Shown here one piece after another: positions 1 to 5,830 of a DNA stretch of 5,856 nt (positions within the stretch are counted from its first letter, which is position 1; the number at the start of each line of letters is the position of its first letter). Source of the DNA: an uncultured Thermomicrobiales bacterium. Lineage in GTDB: Bacteria; Chloroflexota; Chloroflexia; Thermomicrobiales; UBA6265. The notes under the pieces were generated by a model. The model made no database searches, was not told the DNA's origin, and was given only the letters and a program-made list of their open reading frames with translations. The translations under genes and the position numbers were made by a program. The stretch spans positions 1-5,856 of the forward strand of contig CADCWH010000146.1 of the NCBI GenBank assembly GCA_902806395.1. Direction: 5' to 3'.

Positions 1-7
1 ACCCCCG

Positions 8-1102
8 CTACCCGACATCGAGGTACCGCGGGTCGTCGCCAGTCAGGAAGGGCAGGAAGCGGACCCCCGCCACCACGGCCGACGCTGGCAATTCGAACGC
101 GACCCACCCCTCCCGGGCCACTCCCGGGACATAGGCGCCGCTGGCGTCCGGGGAGGGCGGCGTCAGCACGATGGTGTTGGCGATCGGCTCCCCGTCGGCG
201 CCGGACAGGACCATCGCCGTCGCCGGTAGGTGGACCGTCGCCTCGCCGCGTTCCAAGGCCGTGACCCGGACCCGGATCGCCAGCCAGCCGACAGCGCCAT
301 CGCCGTCGGCGTCGTCTGGGTCCGAGGCGGATGCTGCACCGAGGGCGGTGGTCCGGTAATCGCTGGCCGGGTAGAGGGCATAGACCGCATCGCCGGAGAC
401 GACCTCGAGCAACTCGACCGACCAGTCCGCGGTGACCACGACATCCCCGACCGTCGCCGGGGCGGCTGGGTCGGTCCCGACATCATTGGCGTCGACGGGC
501 GGGGCCTCCGCCGGGGCAGGAACCTGATCTGCCAAGGCGAAGGTCCGGTCTGCCCAGTTGCCGGAGACCGACAGGCTGTCGAAGAGCAAGACGGGGGTGA
601 CCGCGTCGGCGGGGGCGCCGAGCACGGCCCATCCCTCGTGGCTCCCGCCCGGTGCGACGACCGCGTCGATCGCCGGCGATGGGGCGAAGGCACCGACGAA
701 GCGCCGCGTCCCACCGGCGCCATCCAGAGCGGCGAAGTCGTCCGTGTCGAGCGCCAGCGGGGTGGGTCCGTCGTTGGTCACCCCCAGCCGAACCGCCAGG
801 TAGGTGAACCCGTCCCTGGGCGGCTCGTTGGCCGGGTGAGCCCCCACCACGAGGTCGGTCGCCGCCGTGCCGGTCAGGACCTCGAGTACCCGCATCTGCC
901 AGGGGCCAGCGGTCCCCACCTCGCCGAGCGGGACGGGGCTGATGTCCACACCGGACTCGGTCTGGATGCGCACCGCGTCCCATCTCGCCCCGGCAGACGA
1001 CCCGGGAGCGCCGGCCAGGCCCGCGGCGAGGCCAGCCAGCAGGGTCACCCCCAGCAGGGTCGTCCGGACCGACTCGCCGCCCACCGATCGCCACCGTGCC
1101 AC
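8..1102 (-). CDS. Secreted protein with two tandem DUF4352-like domains
   Basis: A 364-residue protein of unknown function. The GTG start at 1102 is preceded on the minus strand by a good purine-rich site (GGGGGAGAGG, about 5 nt spacing). Residues 12-38 look like a Sec signal peptide: Arg13, a Leu/Ala/Gly hydrophobic core, and a small-residue cleavage area near SSAGA. There is no lipobox cysteine, so it is probably secreted and not a lipoprotein. Two beta-rich modules follow, about residues 57-190 and 216-364, joined by a Pro/Ala linker (191-215). They share landmarks: WQMRVLEVLTG versus WSVELLEVVSG; FTYLAVRLGVTN versus VGWLAIRVRVTA; and SHEGWAVL versus AREGWVAFELP. This layout resembles the DUF4352 immunoglobulin-like extracellular domain, and the assignment is by pattern only. 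Module 2 carries an acidic DxDxDG stretch (264-269) that could bind calcium. The gene lies 166 nt downstream of the methyltransferase on the same strand, so co-transcription is possible but unproven. The reading frame and secretion are well supported; the family is moderately so. Confidence 0.8.
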   Translation of the reverse strand: MARWRSVGGESVRTTLLGVTLLAGLAAGLAGAPGSSAGARWDAVRIQTESGVDISPVPLGEVGTAGPWQMRVLEVLTGTAATDLVVGAHPANEPPRDGFTYLAVRLGVTNDGPTPLALDTDDFAALDGAGGTRRFVGAFAPSPAIDAVVAPGGSHEGWAVLGAPADAVTPVLLFDSLSVSGNWADRTFALADQVPAPAEAPPVDANDVGTDPAAPATVGDVVVTADWSVELLEVVSGDAVYALYPASDYRTTALGAASASDPDDADGDGAVGWLAIRVRVTALERGEATVHLPATAMVLSGADGEPIANTIVLTPPSPDASGAYVPGVAREGWVAFELPASAVVAGVRFLPFLTGDDPRYLDVG

Positions 1103-1257
1103 GCGTTCGCCTCTCCCCCATTGCGGCCACCGAAGTGGGCCCCCACCCCAATGTCCCTTCCCCGCGTCATCCCGCCGGAGCGCAGCTACGGAGACGAGTG
1201 TCCCCGGAGCGGATCGCCGGACCGGGCAGCGACGAAGTCTCCTTAAAGCGAAGTGTA

Positions 1258-1281
1258 GCCGGGTTCCCTCATGGGCCCGGC
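1258..1281 (-). terminator. Possible hairpin terminator overlapping the methyltransferase stop codon
   Basis: On the minus strand GCCGGGCCC and GGG-AA-CCCGGC form a 9-bp GC-rich stem with a 2-nt bulge and an ATGA loop that contains the stop codon. It sits where a terminator or 3'-end stabilising structure would be expected. No clean T-run follows (the next bases are TACACTTCGCTTT), so efficient intrinsic termination is doubtful. It could instead lie within a transcript that continues into the DUF4352-like gene. Confidence 0.3.
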
Positions 1282-2063
1282 CGGTCGTCGGCAGGGTTCG
1301 TCAACGGGCGGTGAGGATGGTTCGCGATCATTGCCCATGTGGTCGCGGCCGCCTGCTGCAGGGCCATGGGGAGGTGCGAGCCCTCGATCACGCTCGGGTC
1401 GAAGGTGGGTGCGGCACCATCGGGGGACGGTCCGAAGTGGGGCAGGTGGGCGGTCACCTCCCAGCCGAGGTGGCCAAGCAGGGCTTCCAATTCCCAGGGA
1501 GTGACGTAGTTGTTCGCGCGCCGACCCGGGTCGAGGTGACGTTGCCAAACGTTGGCGGAGATGGGCGAGAGCGGTCCGGGCACGCTGGCGTAGAGCCGAC
1601 CCTCTGGCCGCAGCACGCGCCCCAATTCGCGCAGGGTGGCGGGCAGGTCGAAGGCGAAGTGGAGCGACAGCCGGGCCTGGACCGCGTCGAACGTGGCCTC
1701 CGGGAACGGCAGGCGGGCCAGGTCAGCGACGTGGAACGAGATGTCTAGCCCGCTGGCCGCGGCATGGGCCCGCGCCCGGTTGATCATCGCGGGGGAAAGG
1801 TCGACCGCGTCGACCCGGGCGCCCCAGGCGGCGAACGCGACGGCGTACTGGCCGGTGCCGCAGCCAGCGTCGAGGAGACGGTGACCAGGTTGCAGCGCGA
1901 GCCCCCGGATGGCGCCCTCGGCTCCGGCGAGGACCTCGCCCCCGCGACGCTGTGCCTCCGATATCTCCTCCCACCAGGCGGCTCGTTCGTCCCACGTCGC
2001 CTGAGACATTGCGCGCCACGCCTCTTCGACAGAGCGTCCAGCGTCGCGGTCCTGATGAGGCAC
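1269..2063 (-). CDS. Class I SAM-dependent methyltransferase (Methyltransf_11/UbiE-like fold)
   Basis: A 264-residue cytoplasmic methyltransferase predicted to transfer a methyl group from S-adenosylmethionine to an unidentified small molecule. Motif I, the SAM-binding glycine loop, is LLDAGCGTG at residues 63-71. The acidic residue that binds the SAM ribose is Asp88 in VDAVDLSPAM. Motif II lies around 114-128 (DLARLPFPEATFDAV), and motif III at about 149-160 (RVLRPEGRLYAS). The C-terminal third (about 165-264) is a variable substrate-binding region with no motif I can tie to a substrate. The length is ordinary for the family. The GTG at 2063 is the earliest in-frame start, because a TGA lies two codons upstream. 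An AGGAG sits 10 nt before it, a somewhat long spacing. ATG at 2009 (Met19) is a reasonable alternative that would drop an unconserved-looking N-terminus. The gene is divergent from the ferritin-like genes and upstream of the DUF4352-like gene. The superfamily is certain; the substrate is unknown. Confidence 0.9.
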   Translation of the reverse strand: MPHQDRDAGRSVEEAWRAMSQATWDERAAWWEEISEAQRRGGEVLAGAEGAIRGLALQPGHRLLDAGCGTGQYAVAFAAWGARVDAVDLSPAMINRARAHAAASGLDISFHVADLARLPFPEATFDAVQARLSLHFAFDLPATLRELGRVLRPEGRLYASVPGPLSPISANVWQRHLDPGRRANNYVTPWELEALLGHLGWEVTAHLPHFGPSPDGAAPTFDPSVIEGSHLPMALQQAAATTWAMIANHPHRPLTNPADDRPGP

Positions 2064-2118
2064 GCTTCATGTGCTCCTATAGTGACGACGTTTGACGATG
2101 TTCACGTTGGGTCAGGCG

Positions 2119-2161
2119 GTGTCGGGAGGATGGTACCCGGACACGGCGGGCTGGTCGCCCG
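2119..2161. repeat. Two adjacent short inverted repeats
   Basis: GTGTCGGG (2119-2126) pairs with CCCGGACAC (2136-2144) with one bulged G and a 9-nt loop. Immediately after it, CGGGC (2147-2151) pairs with GCCCG (2157-2161) around a 5-nt loop. Both are short and GC-rich, so chance is possible. Their side-by-side position in a divergent promoter region is the reason for listing them. Confidence 0.35.
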
Positions 2162-2208
2162 GGTGGGCCACGCCGATACCCGCGCGGCGACATCGATCCC
2201 GAACATGG

Positions 2209-2233
2209 TGACGTCTGAACGCCCTAGACGTCA
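2209..2233. promoter_or_regulatory. Perfect 8-bp inverted repeat, possible operator
   Basis: TGACGTCT (2209-2216) and AGACGTCA (2226-2233) are perfect inverted copies separated by 9 nt. Each arm itself contains the palindrome GACGTC, so the two GACGTC units also stand 17 bp apart centre to centre, which is compatible with a dimeric or paired regulator site. It lies 137 nt upstream of the ferritin-like start. The operator role is inferred. Confidence 0.35.
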
Positions 2234-2280
2234 TGACTGTGATCCAGCCTACGCTTCTCACCACATTCAGCATGTCCTTG

Positions 2281-2324
2281 GCAAGCGTGGCCCACGTCTT
2301 GCATGGGTCCATGCGGGTCCATCC
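2281..2324 (+). repeat. Hairpin plus 10-nt tandem repeat in the ferritin-like leader
   Basis: GCAAGCGTG (2281-2289) pairs with CACG-T-CTTGC (2293-2302), giving 9 bp with one bulged T and a 3-nt loop. Overlapping its end, GCATGG (2301-2306) and CCATGC (2309-2314) form a second inverted repeat. GGGTCCATGC (2305-2314) and GGGTCCATCC (2315-2324) are a tandem repeat with one mismatch. All of this lies 33-76 nt before the ribosome binding site, so if it is transcribed it would form a structured leader. Confidence 0.4.
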
Positions 2325-2356
2325 GGTGGCAAACAGCCGCAACCGGAACGCACATT

Positions 2357-2366
2357 GAGGAGGAGA
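2357..2366 (+). promoter_or_regulatory. Strong ribosome binding site deciding the ferritin-like start
   Basis: GAGGAGGAGA lies 4-7 nt before the ATG at 2370. It fixes the start inside a reading frame that is open by chance for another 202 codons upstream. Confidence 0.85.
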
Positions 2367-2369
2367 CAC

Positions 2370-3065
2370 ATGACTGGACGTCCGATGCACGAGCGCCTCG
2401 TGGCCACGATCAATGAGGAGCGTGAGCGACTGGCCTCGCGACGAGGGTTCCTGACCGGGACCGCGAAGCTGGCCGGTGGTGGCGCCATGGCGCTGTCGTT
2501 GGGCGGTATGCCGGGATTCGCTTCTCGGGCCGCAGCGCAGGCCGAACTCGAAGACGATGTCGACGTGCTGAACTACGCGTTGACTCTTGAGCACCTGGAA
2601 TTCGCATTTTACCGTGACGGGCTCGAAGCACTCGGCGAAGAAAGCTTCGACGAGGACGCCTTTGGTACGTCGATCTACGAGCGCCTGACCGAGATCCGTG
2701 ATCACGAAGGGGAGCACGTCGAGACCCTGACCTCCGTCATCGAGGACCTTGGTGGCGAGCCGGTAGAAGAGGCTGAGTACGCCTTTGACTTCACCGACGC
2801 GTCCGTCTTCCTGGCGACAGCGGCCGTGCTCGAGAACACCGGCGTTTCGGCCTACGACGGCGCTGGCCAGTTCATCACTGAGCCCGACCTGTTGACCGCG
2901 GCCGGCACGATCGTCGCGGTCGAGGCCCGGCACGCGTCGTACCTGAACCTGATCAACGGTATGCTGCCTTTCCCGGCGGCCTTCGAGACCCCGCTGACGC
3001 CGGAAGAAGTGCTGGCCGCCGCCGGCCCGTTCTTCGCCACGGACGGCGCGACCCCGGAGGCGTAG
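2370..3065 (+). CDS. Tat-exported ferritin-like diiron protein (Ferritin_2 type)
   Basis: A 231-residue ferritin-like four-helix protein, probably acting outside the cytoplasmic membrane in iron binding, oxidation or stress protection; its real activity is unknown. The N-terminus holds a twin-arginine signal: SRRGFL at 23-28, then a Gly/Ala/Leu hydrophobic stretch to about 47, and a likely cleavage near AAAQA (54-58). The mature part has the sequence landmarks of a diiron bundle: Glu74/Glu77 in LEHLE, ExxH at Glu113-His116, Glu155 in LENTG, and a second ExxH at Glu185-His188. It resembles the Ferritin_2 / desiccation-related family. The tail ends in a short Ala-Thr-Pro segment. The frame stays open far upstream, but ATG 2370 is chosen because GAGGAGGAGA (2357-2366) precedes it and the Tat signal begins just after it. 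The next gene is a close paralogue 131 nt downstream, probably co-transcribed. In a 40-codon sample (2565-2684) 12 codons end in A or T, against 6 of 40 in GH15 (4202-4321). Confidence 0.9.
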   Translation: MTGRPMHERLVATINEERERLASRRGFLTGTAKLAGGGAMALSLGGMPGFASRAAAQAELEDDVDVLNYALTLEHLEFAFYRDGLEALGEESFDEDAFGTSIYERLTEIRDHEGEHVETLTSVIEDLGGEPVEEAEYAFDFTDASVFLATAAVLENTGVSAYDGAGQFITEPDLLTAAGTIVAVEARHASYLNLINGMLPFPAAFETPLTPEEVLAAAGPFFATDGATPEA

Positions 3066-3127
3066 TCTCACGGCGAGAGGGGACGGGGCGTCAATAACCC
3101 CCGAACCTTTCCCTGCCGCTGAACGCG

Positions 3128-3164
3128 CCGACGAGACCCGGACCGTGATGCACCGGGACGTCGG
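3128..3164 (+). repeat. Two-part hairpin in the ferritin-ferritin spacer
   Basis: CCGACG (3128-3133) pairs with CGTCGG (3159-3164), and inside it CCCGG (3137-3141) pairs with CCGGG (3153-3157). The two helices are separated by a small asymmetric internal loop (AGA on one side, A on the other) and close an 11-nt loop. It ends about 20 nt before the ribosome binding site of the second ferritin-like gene. It could be an intercistronic processing or stabilising structure or a leader element; no T-run follows, so a terminator is unlikely. Confidence 0.45.
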
Positions 3165-3196
3165 ACCGATCGACCAAACATAGAGGAGAGCACACG

Positions 3197-3835
3197 ATGC
3201 AGACCATTCGACGCACCGCCAGCGTTCCGGCGCTGGACCAGTACCGGGCCCTAGCCCAGGATGCGACCGGTGACGACATCATCAGCACGCTGAACTACGC
3301 GCTGACGCTGGAGCACCTCGAGAACACCTTCTATGCTACTGGCTTGGAGACATTCACGTCGGCCGACATTGAAGCCCTCGGCTTCACGCCGGATGTCGTC
3401 ACGTACATTGCCGAGATCGGTGCCCACGAGGCCGCCCACGTCGAGACACTGACCGCAGTCATCACCGACCTCGGCGGAGAGCCCGTGGAGCAGGGTGAAT
3501 ATGACTTCGGTGACGCCCTGACCGATCCCGCGGTCTTCATCGCGACCGCCGCGGCGCTCGAGAACACTGGTGTCTCCGCCTACACCGGCGCGGCGCAGTA
3601 TCTCATCGACAACGATGACCTGCTGACCGCCGCTCTGACCATCCACGGTGTCGAGGCCCGCCACGCGGCGTACCTCAACATCCTGAACGGCGAGAACCCG
3701 TTCCCCGAGGCCTTCGACCCGCCGCTGACCCCGGCTGAAGTCCTCGAGATCGCTGGCCCGTTCGTGGTTTCCGGCGACGTCGCGACACCTTCGGCTTTCG
3801 AGCCCGAGGACGACGAGGGCACGCCGGACGCCTAA
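3197..3835 (+). CDS. Cytoplasmic ferritin-like diiron protein, paralogue of the preceding gene
   Basis: A 212-residue protein sharing, by eye, about two thirds of aligned positions with the upstream ferritin-like protein across the helical core. Long identical runs include LNYALTLEHLE, HVETLT, DLGGEPVE, LENTGVSAY and VEARHA. The candidate diiron ligands are all present: Glu39/Glu42, Glu78-His81 (ExxH), Glu122 and Glu153-His156 (ExxH). No signal peptide is visible. The first 26 residues have an IRRTAS sequence but no hydrophobic segment, and an in-frame TGA at 3146 with no RR-plus-hydrophobic coding between it and the ATG rules out a missed Tat leader. AGGAGAG (3184-3190) with a 6-nt gap supports the ATG. 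The C-terminus carries an acidic extension (EPEDDEGTPDA) absent from the exported copy. The likely role is intracellular iron or oxidant handling, inferred from the fold. It is probably in one operon with the preceding gene and is followed by a strong hairpin. Confidence 0.88.
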   Translation: MQTIRRTASVPALDQYRALAQDATGDDIISTLNYALTLEHLENTFYATGLETFTSADIEALGFTPDVVTYIAEIGAHEAAHVETLTAVITDLGGEPVEQGEYDFGDALTDPAVFIATAAALENTGVSAYTGAAQYLIDNDDLLTAALTIHGVEARHAAYLNILNGENPFPEAFDPPLTPAEVLEIAGPFVVSGDVATPSAFEPEDDEGTPDA

Positions 3836-3876
3836 CAGCGTCGGACGAACTCCATCGAGAACCTGTCACATGGACA

Positions 3877-3910
3877 GCACGGCGCCGGAGATCACTCTCC
3901 GGCGCCGTGC
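3877..3910 (+). terminator. 15-bp perfect hairpin after the ferritin-like genes
   Basis: GCACGGCGCCGGAGA (3877-3891) and TCTCCGGCGCCGTGC (3896-3910) are exact inverted copies around a TCAC loop, 41 nt past the second ferritin-like stop. This is the strongest secondary structure in the window. No U-run follows (CATATCC), so it is not a textbook intrinsic terminator. It could terminate imperfectly, protect the ferritin mRNA 3' end, or attenuate read-through into the GH15 gene. A small hairpin, CTGTC (3863-3867) with GACAG (3873-3877), abuts and shares one base with it. Confidence 0.5.
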
Positions 3911-3952
3911 CATATCCGCCACCGAACCACCCTGCCGAGAGAAGGACACCGC

Positions 3953-5830
3953 GTGGTCGCCGACCAACCCCCCTATGCCCCGCCCTTCACCATCTTTCTC
4001 CCCATCGCCGCTCACGGGGTGATCGGGGACCGGCGCACGGCCGCCCTAGTGGCGGCCGATGGCACGATCGACTGGTTCTGCCTACCCCGCTTCGACGGTC
4101 CACCCCTCTTCGGTGCCCTGCTCGACCCGGGCGTGGGGGGGCACTGGCGCGTCGGCCCAACCGAGCCCACCCTTGGGGACCAGCGCTACGCCGACCGCAG
4201 CACGGCCGTCATCACCCGCTGGCGCGACGGCGAGTCCACCCTCGAACTCACCGACCTGATGCTGTGGCCCGGTCAAGATCGAGACGAGGCCACCGGTGGC
4301 GAGTCCGCCCGGGCCATCGTCCGCCGCATCGCGTGCTCCGGCGCCCCGACGACCGTTTGCCATTCCCTCCGGCCCGGCGGCCTGTTCACCCCCGCGACCA
4401 CCCTGACCGACCCGATGGGAGACGGTGTGCCGTCCCTCGCCCATGAACGCCAGACCTTGCGCCTCTGGTCTTCCCGCCCGATCACGGTCCTCCCGGGCGC
4501 CGGCTCCCTCGACGAGTCCTTCACCCTACGACCGGGTGACACCTGGTGGGCCGTCCTGGCTACGGACGACACCGGGCCGTGGGATGCCGGTCGGGTGGAG
4601 GTCGAAGTCGGCGAAGCCATGCGCTATTGGCATGATTGGGCCGGTGGACTCGAGTGTCACGGCCCCCGGGCGGAGCGTCTGCGCCGGTCGGCGTTGACGG
4701 TCCACCTGCTGAGTTACGCCGAGACCGGCTCACCGGTCGCCGCTCCGACCACGTCCCTACCGGAACGGATCGGCGGCGACTTGAACTGGGACTACCGGTA
4801 CAGTTGGGTCCGGGACGCCTCCCTCAGCGTGGCGATGCTCTCCCGCCTCGGTGACATCCGCAACGCCAGGCGCTACATGGACTGCCTGACCACCTATCGC
4901 TCCTCGACCGACCTGCCCCTCCAAATCGTCTACGGCATCGACGGCGGCCTCGACCTGCCCGTCATCGAATATGACGACCGGCGCGGGTACCAGGACTCCT
5001 CCCCGGTGCGGCGGGGCAACCGGGCCTGTGGCCAGACCCAGTTCGATTCGCTTGGCTTCTTCATCGAGAGCGCCACCGTCTACCTGCGGGAAGGGGGAGA
5101 ATGGGTCGAGGACCACTGGACCATGGTCCGTCGGTCCGCCGATTTCATCGTGGACCACTGGCGGGAACCCGACAGCGGCATCTGGGAACTCCCGGAGCCC
5201 CGGCAGTTCGTCAGCAGCAAGGTGATGTGCTGGTCCGGGCTCAACCGAGCGGTGGAAATCGCCGGAATCGGCGGGCGTCAGGACGATGTGCCGCGCTGGC
5301 GGGCGACAATGGACGCCATCCGGGAGGAGGTCATGGCCCGCGGGTGGAACGCCGGGACGGGCGTCTTGCGTCAGGTCTATGATGAGGACGACGGCATCGA
5401 CGCCTCGGCGCTGCTGGCCGGGATGACGGGATTCTTCGCGCCGGACGACCCCCGCCTGACCTCGACGGTCAGACAGGTCGAGGCGCGGCTCGGCCGGGAC
5501 GGCTTCGTCCACCGGTTCGACCCAGCCGCGATGCCCACCCAGTTCGGCGACACCGACCTGCCGGTCGGTTCGTTCGAGGGAGCCTTCCTGCCGTGCACGT
5601 TCTGGTTGGCCACCATCCATGCCCGGGCGGGCCGGGTCGAGGCCGCCGAGGCCGTGATCGCTGGCGCCGAGGCCATGGCGGGGGACCTGGGCCTGTTCGC
5701 CGAAGAGGTCGACGTGGCAACCGGGACGTTCCTCGGGAATACGCCGCTCCTCTTCAGCCAGGCGGAATACGCCCGGGCCGTCCTCGCCTTGGATGACGCG
5801 ATGGCAGCCTCTCCCGATCGTCCGGCCTGA
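3953..5830 (+). CDS. Glycoside hydrolase family 15 (glucoamylase/trehalase-like)
   Basis: A 625-residue cytoplasmic enzyme, ordinary in length for bacterial GH15, predicted to release glucose from alpha-glucosides by inversion. Residues 16-70 are the typical N-terminal beta-sandwich entry (FLPIAAHGVIGDRRTAALV, then DGTIDWFCLPRFD and GGHW). The (alpha/alpha)6 catalytic domain begins near 250, with WDYRYSWVRDAS at 279-290 lining the sugar pocket and LQIVYGIDG at 323-331. The general acid is predicted to be Glu412 (GIWE) and the general base Glu584 (FAEEVD). No signal peptide is seen. The GTG start has AAGGA (3942-3946) 6 nt upstream. Some usual signatures are altered: ELPEPRQF follows the acid where EVRGG-type sequence is common, and NTPLLFSQ (596-603) replaces the common NFPQAFSH. 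The substrate may be trehalose, maltooligosaccharide or something else; I cannot choose from sequence. It lies downstream of the ferritin-like genes, separated by the 3877-3910 hairpin. Confidence 0.92.
   Translation: MVADQPPYAPPFTIFLPIAAHGVIGDRRTAALVAADGTIDWFCLPRFDGPPLFGALLDPGVGGHWRVGPTEPTLGDQRYADRSTAVITRWRDGESTLELTDLMLWPGQDRDEATGGESARAIVRRIACSGAPTTVCHSLRPGGLFTPATTLTDPMGDGVPSLAHERQTLRLWSSRPITVLPGAGSLDESFTLRPGDTWWAVLATDDTGPWDAGRVEVEVGEAMRYWHDWAGGLECHGPRAERLRRSALTVHLLSYAETGSPVAAPTTSLPERIGGDLNWDYRYSWVRDASLSVAMLSRLGDIRNARRYMDCLTTYRSSTDLPLQIVYGIDGGLDLPVIEYDDRRGYQDSSPVRRGNRACGQTQFDSLGFFIESATVYLREGGEWVEDHWTMVRRSADFIVDHWREPDSGIWELPEPRQFVSSKVMCWSGLNRAVEIAGIGGRQDDVPRWRATMDAIREEVMARGWNAGTGVLRQVYDEDDGIDASALLAGMTGFFAPDDPRLTSTVRQVEARLGRDGFVHRFDPAAMPTQFGDTDLPVGSFEGAFLPCTFWLATIHARAGRVEAAEAVIAGAEAMAGDLGLFAEEVDVATGTFLGNTPLLFSQAEYARAVLALDDAMAASPDRPA

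Larger units (their letters stand above)
2064..2369. promoter_or_regulatory. Divergent intergenic region between methyltransferase and ferritin-like gene
   Basis: About 306 nt without a credible gene, which must hold the start signals for the leftward methyltransferase and the rightward ferritin-like gene. I could not find a convincing sigma-70 -35/-10 pair on either strand. The best single box is TATAGT at 2078-2083 on the plus strand, without a matching -35. A weak pair TAGACG (2225-2230) and TACGCT (2250-2255) has a 19-nt spacer and would overlap the inverted repeat at 2209-2233. Several inverted repeats crowd the region: 2119-2144, 2147-2161, 2209-2233, 2281-2302 and 2301-2314. Because the flanking genes diverge, these are not needed as terminators. 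They are better read as operator or leader structures, or as chance in GC-rich DNA. Confidence 0.5.

Noticed and set aside
230..1246. Long plus-strand open frame (338 codons) opposite the DUF4352-like gene
   Set aside because: Its composition is the Arg/Gly/Pro-rich shadow type without domains; the minus-strand gene has a signal peptide, ribosome binding site and internal repeats.
2078..2097. TATAGT (2078-2083) and TTGACG (2092-2097) as sigma-70 promoter boxes
   Set aside because: They are in the wrong order relative to each other, and neither has a partner at a 16-18 nt spacing.
1764..2369. In-frame upstream extension of the ferritin-like reading frame (202 extra codons)
   Set aside because: It runs antisense through the methyltransferase gene. 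The strong ribosome binding site and Tat signal at 2357-2450 place the start at 2370.
2112..3071. Long minus-strand open frame (319 codons) opposite the ferritin-like gene
   Set aside because: It has no recognisable domain and is fully opposite a gene with clear family motifs. Long antisense frames are expected in GC-rich DNA.
3084..3103. CGGGG/CCCCG stem followed by a short T-containing stretch, as a terminator after the first ferritin-like gene
   Set aside because: Only 5 bp with a 10-nt loop and no real U-tract; too weak to support in this base composition.
3157..3162. GACGTC upstream of the second ferritin-like gene as a shared regulator site with 2209-2233
   Set aside because: The hexamer also occurs inside coding sequence (for example 2378-2383), and here it is a single copy that forms part of a hairpin, so there is no support for a shared operator.
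3201..3230. IRRTAS at the N-terminus of the second ferritin-like protein as a Tat signal
   Set aside because: There is no hydrophobic segment after the two arginines, and no cleavage-like region before the helical core.
4757..5620. Minus-strand open frame (287 codons) opposite GH15
   Set aside because: It is a shadow of a well-conserved GH15 catalytic domain.
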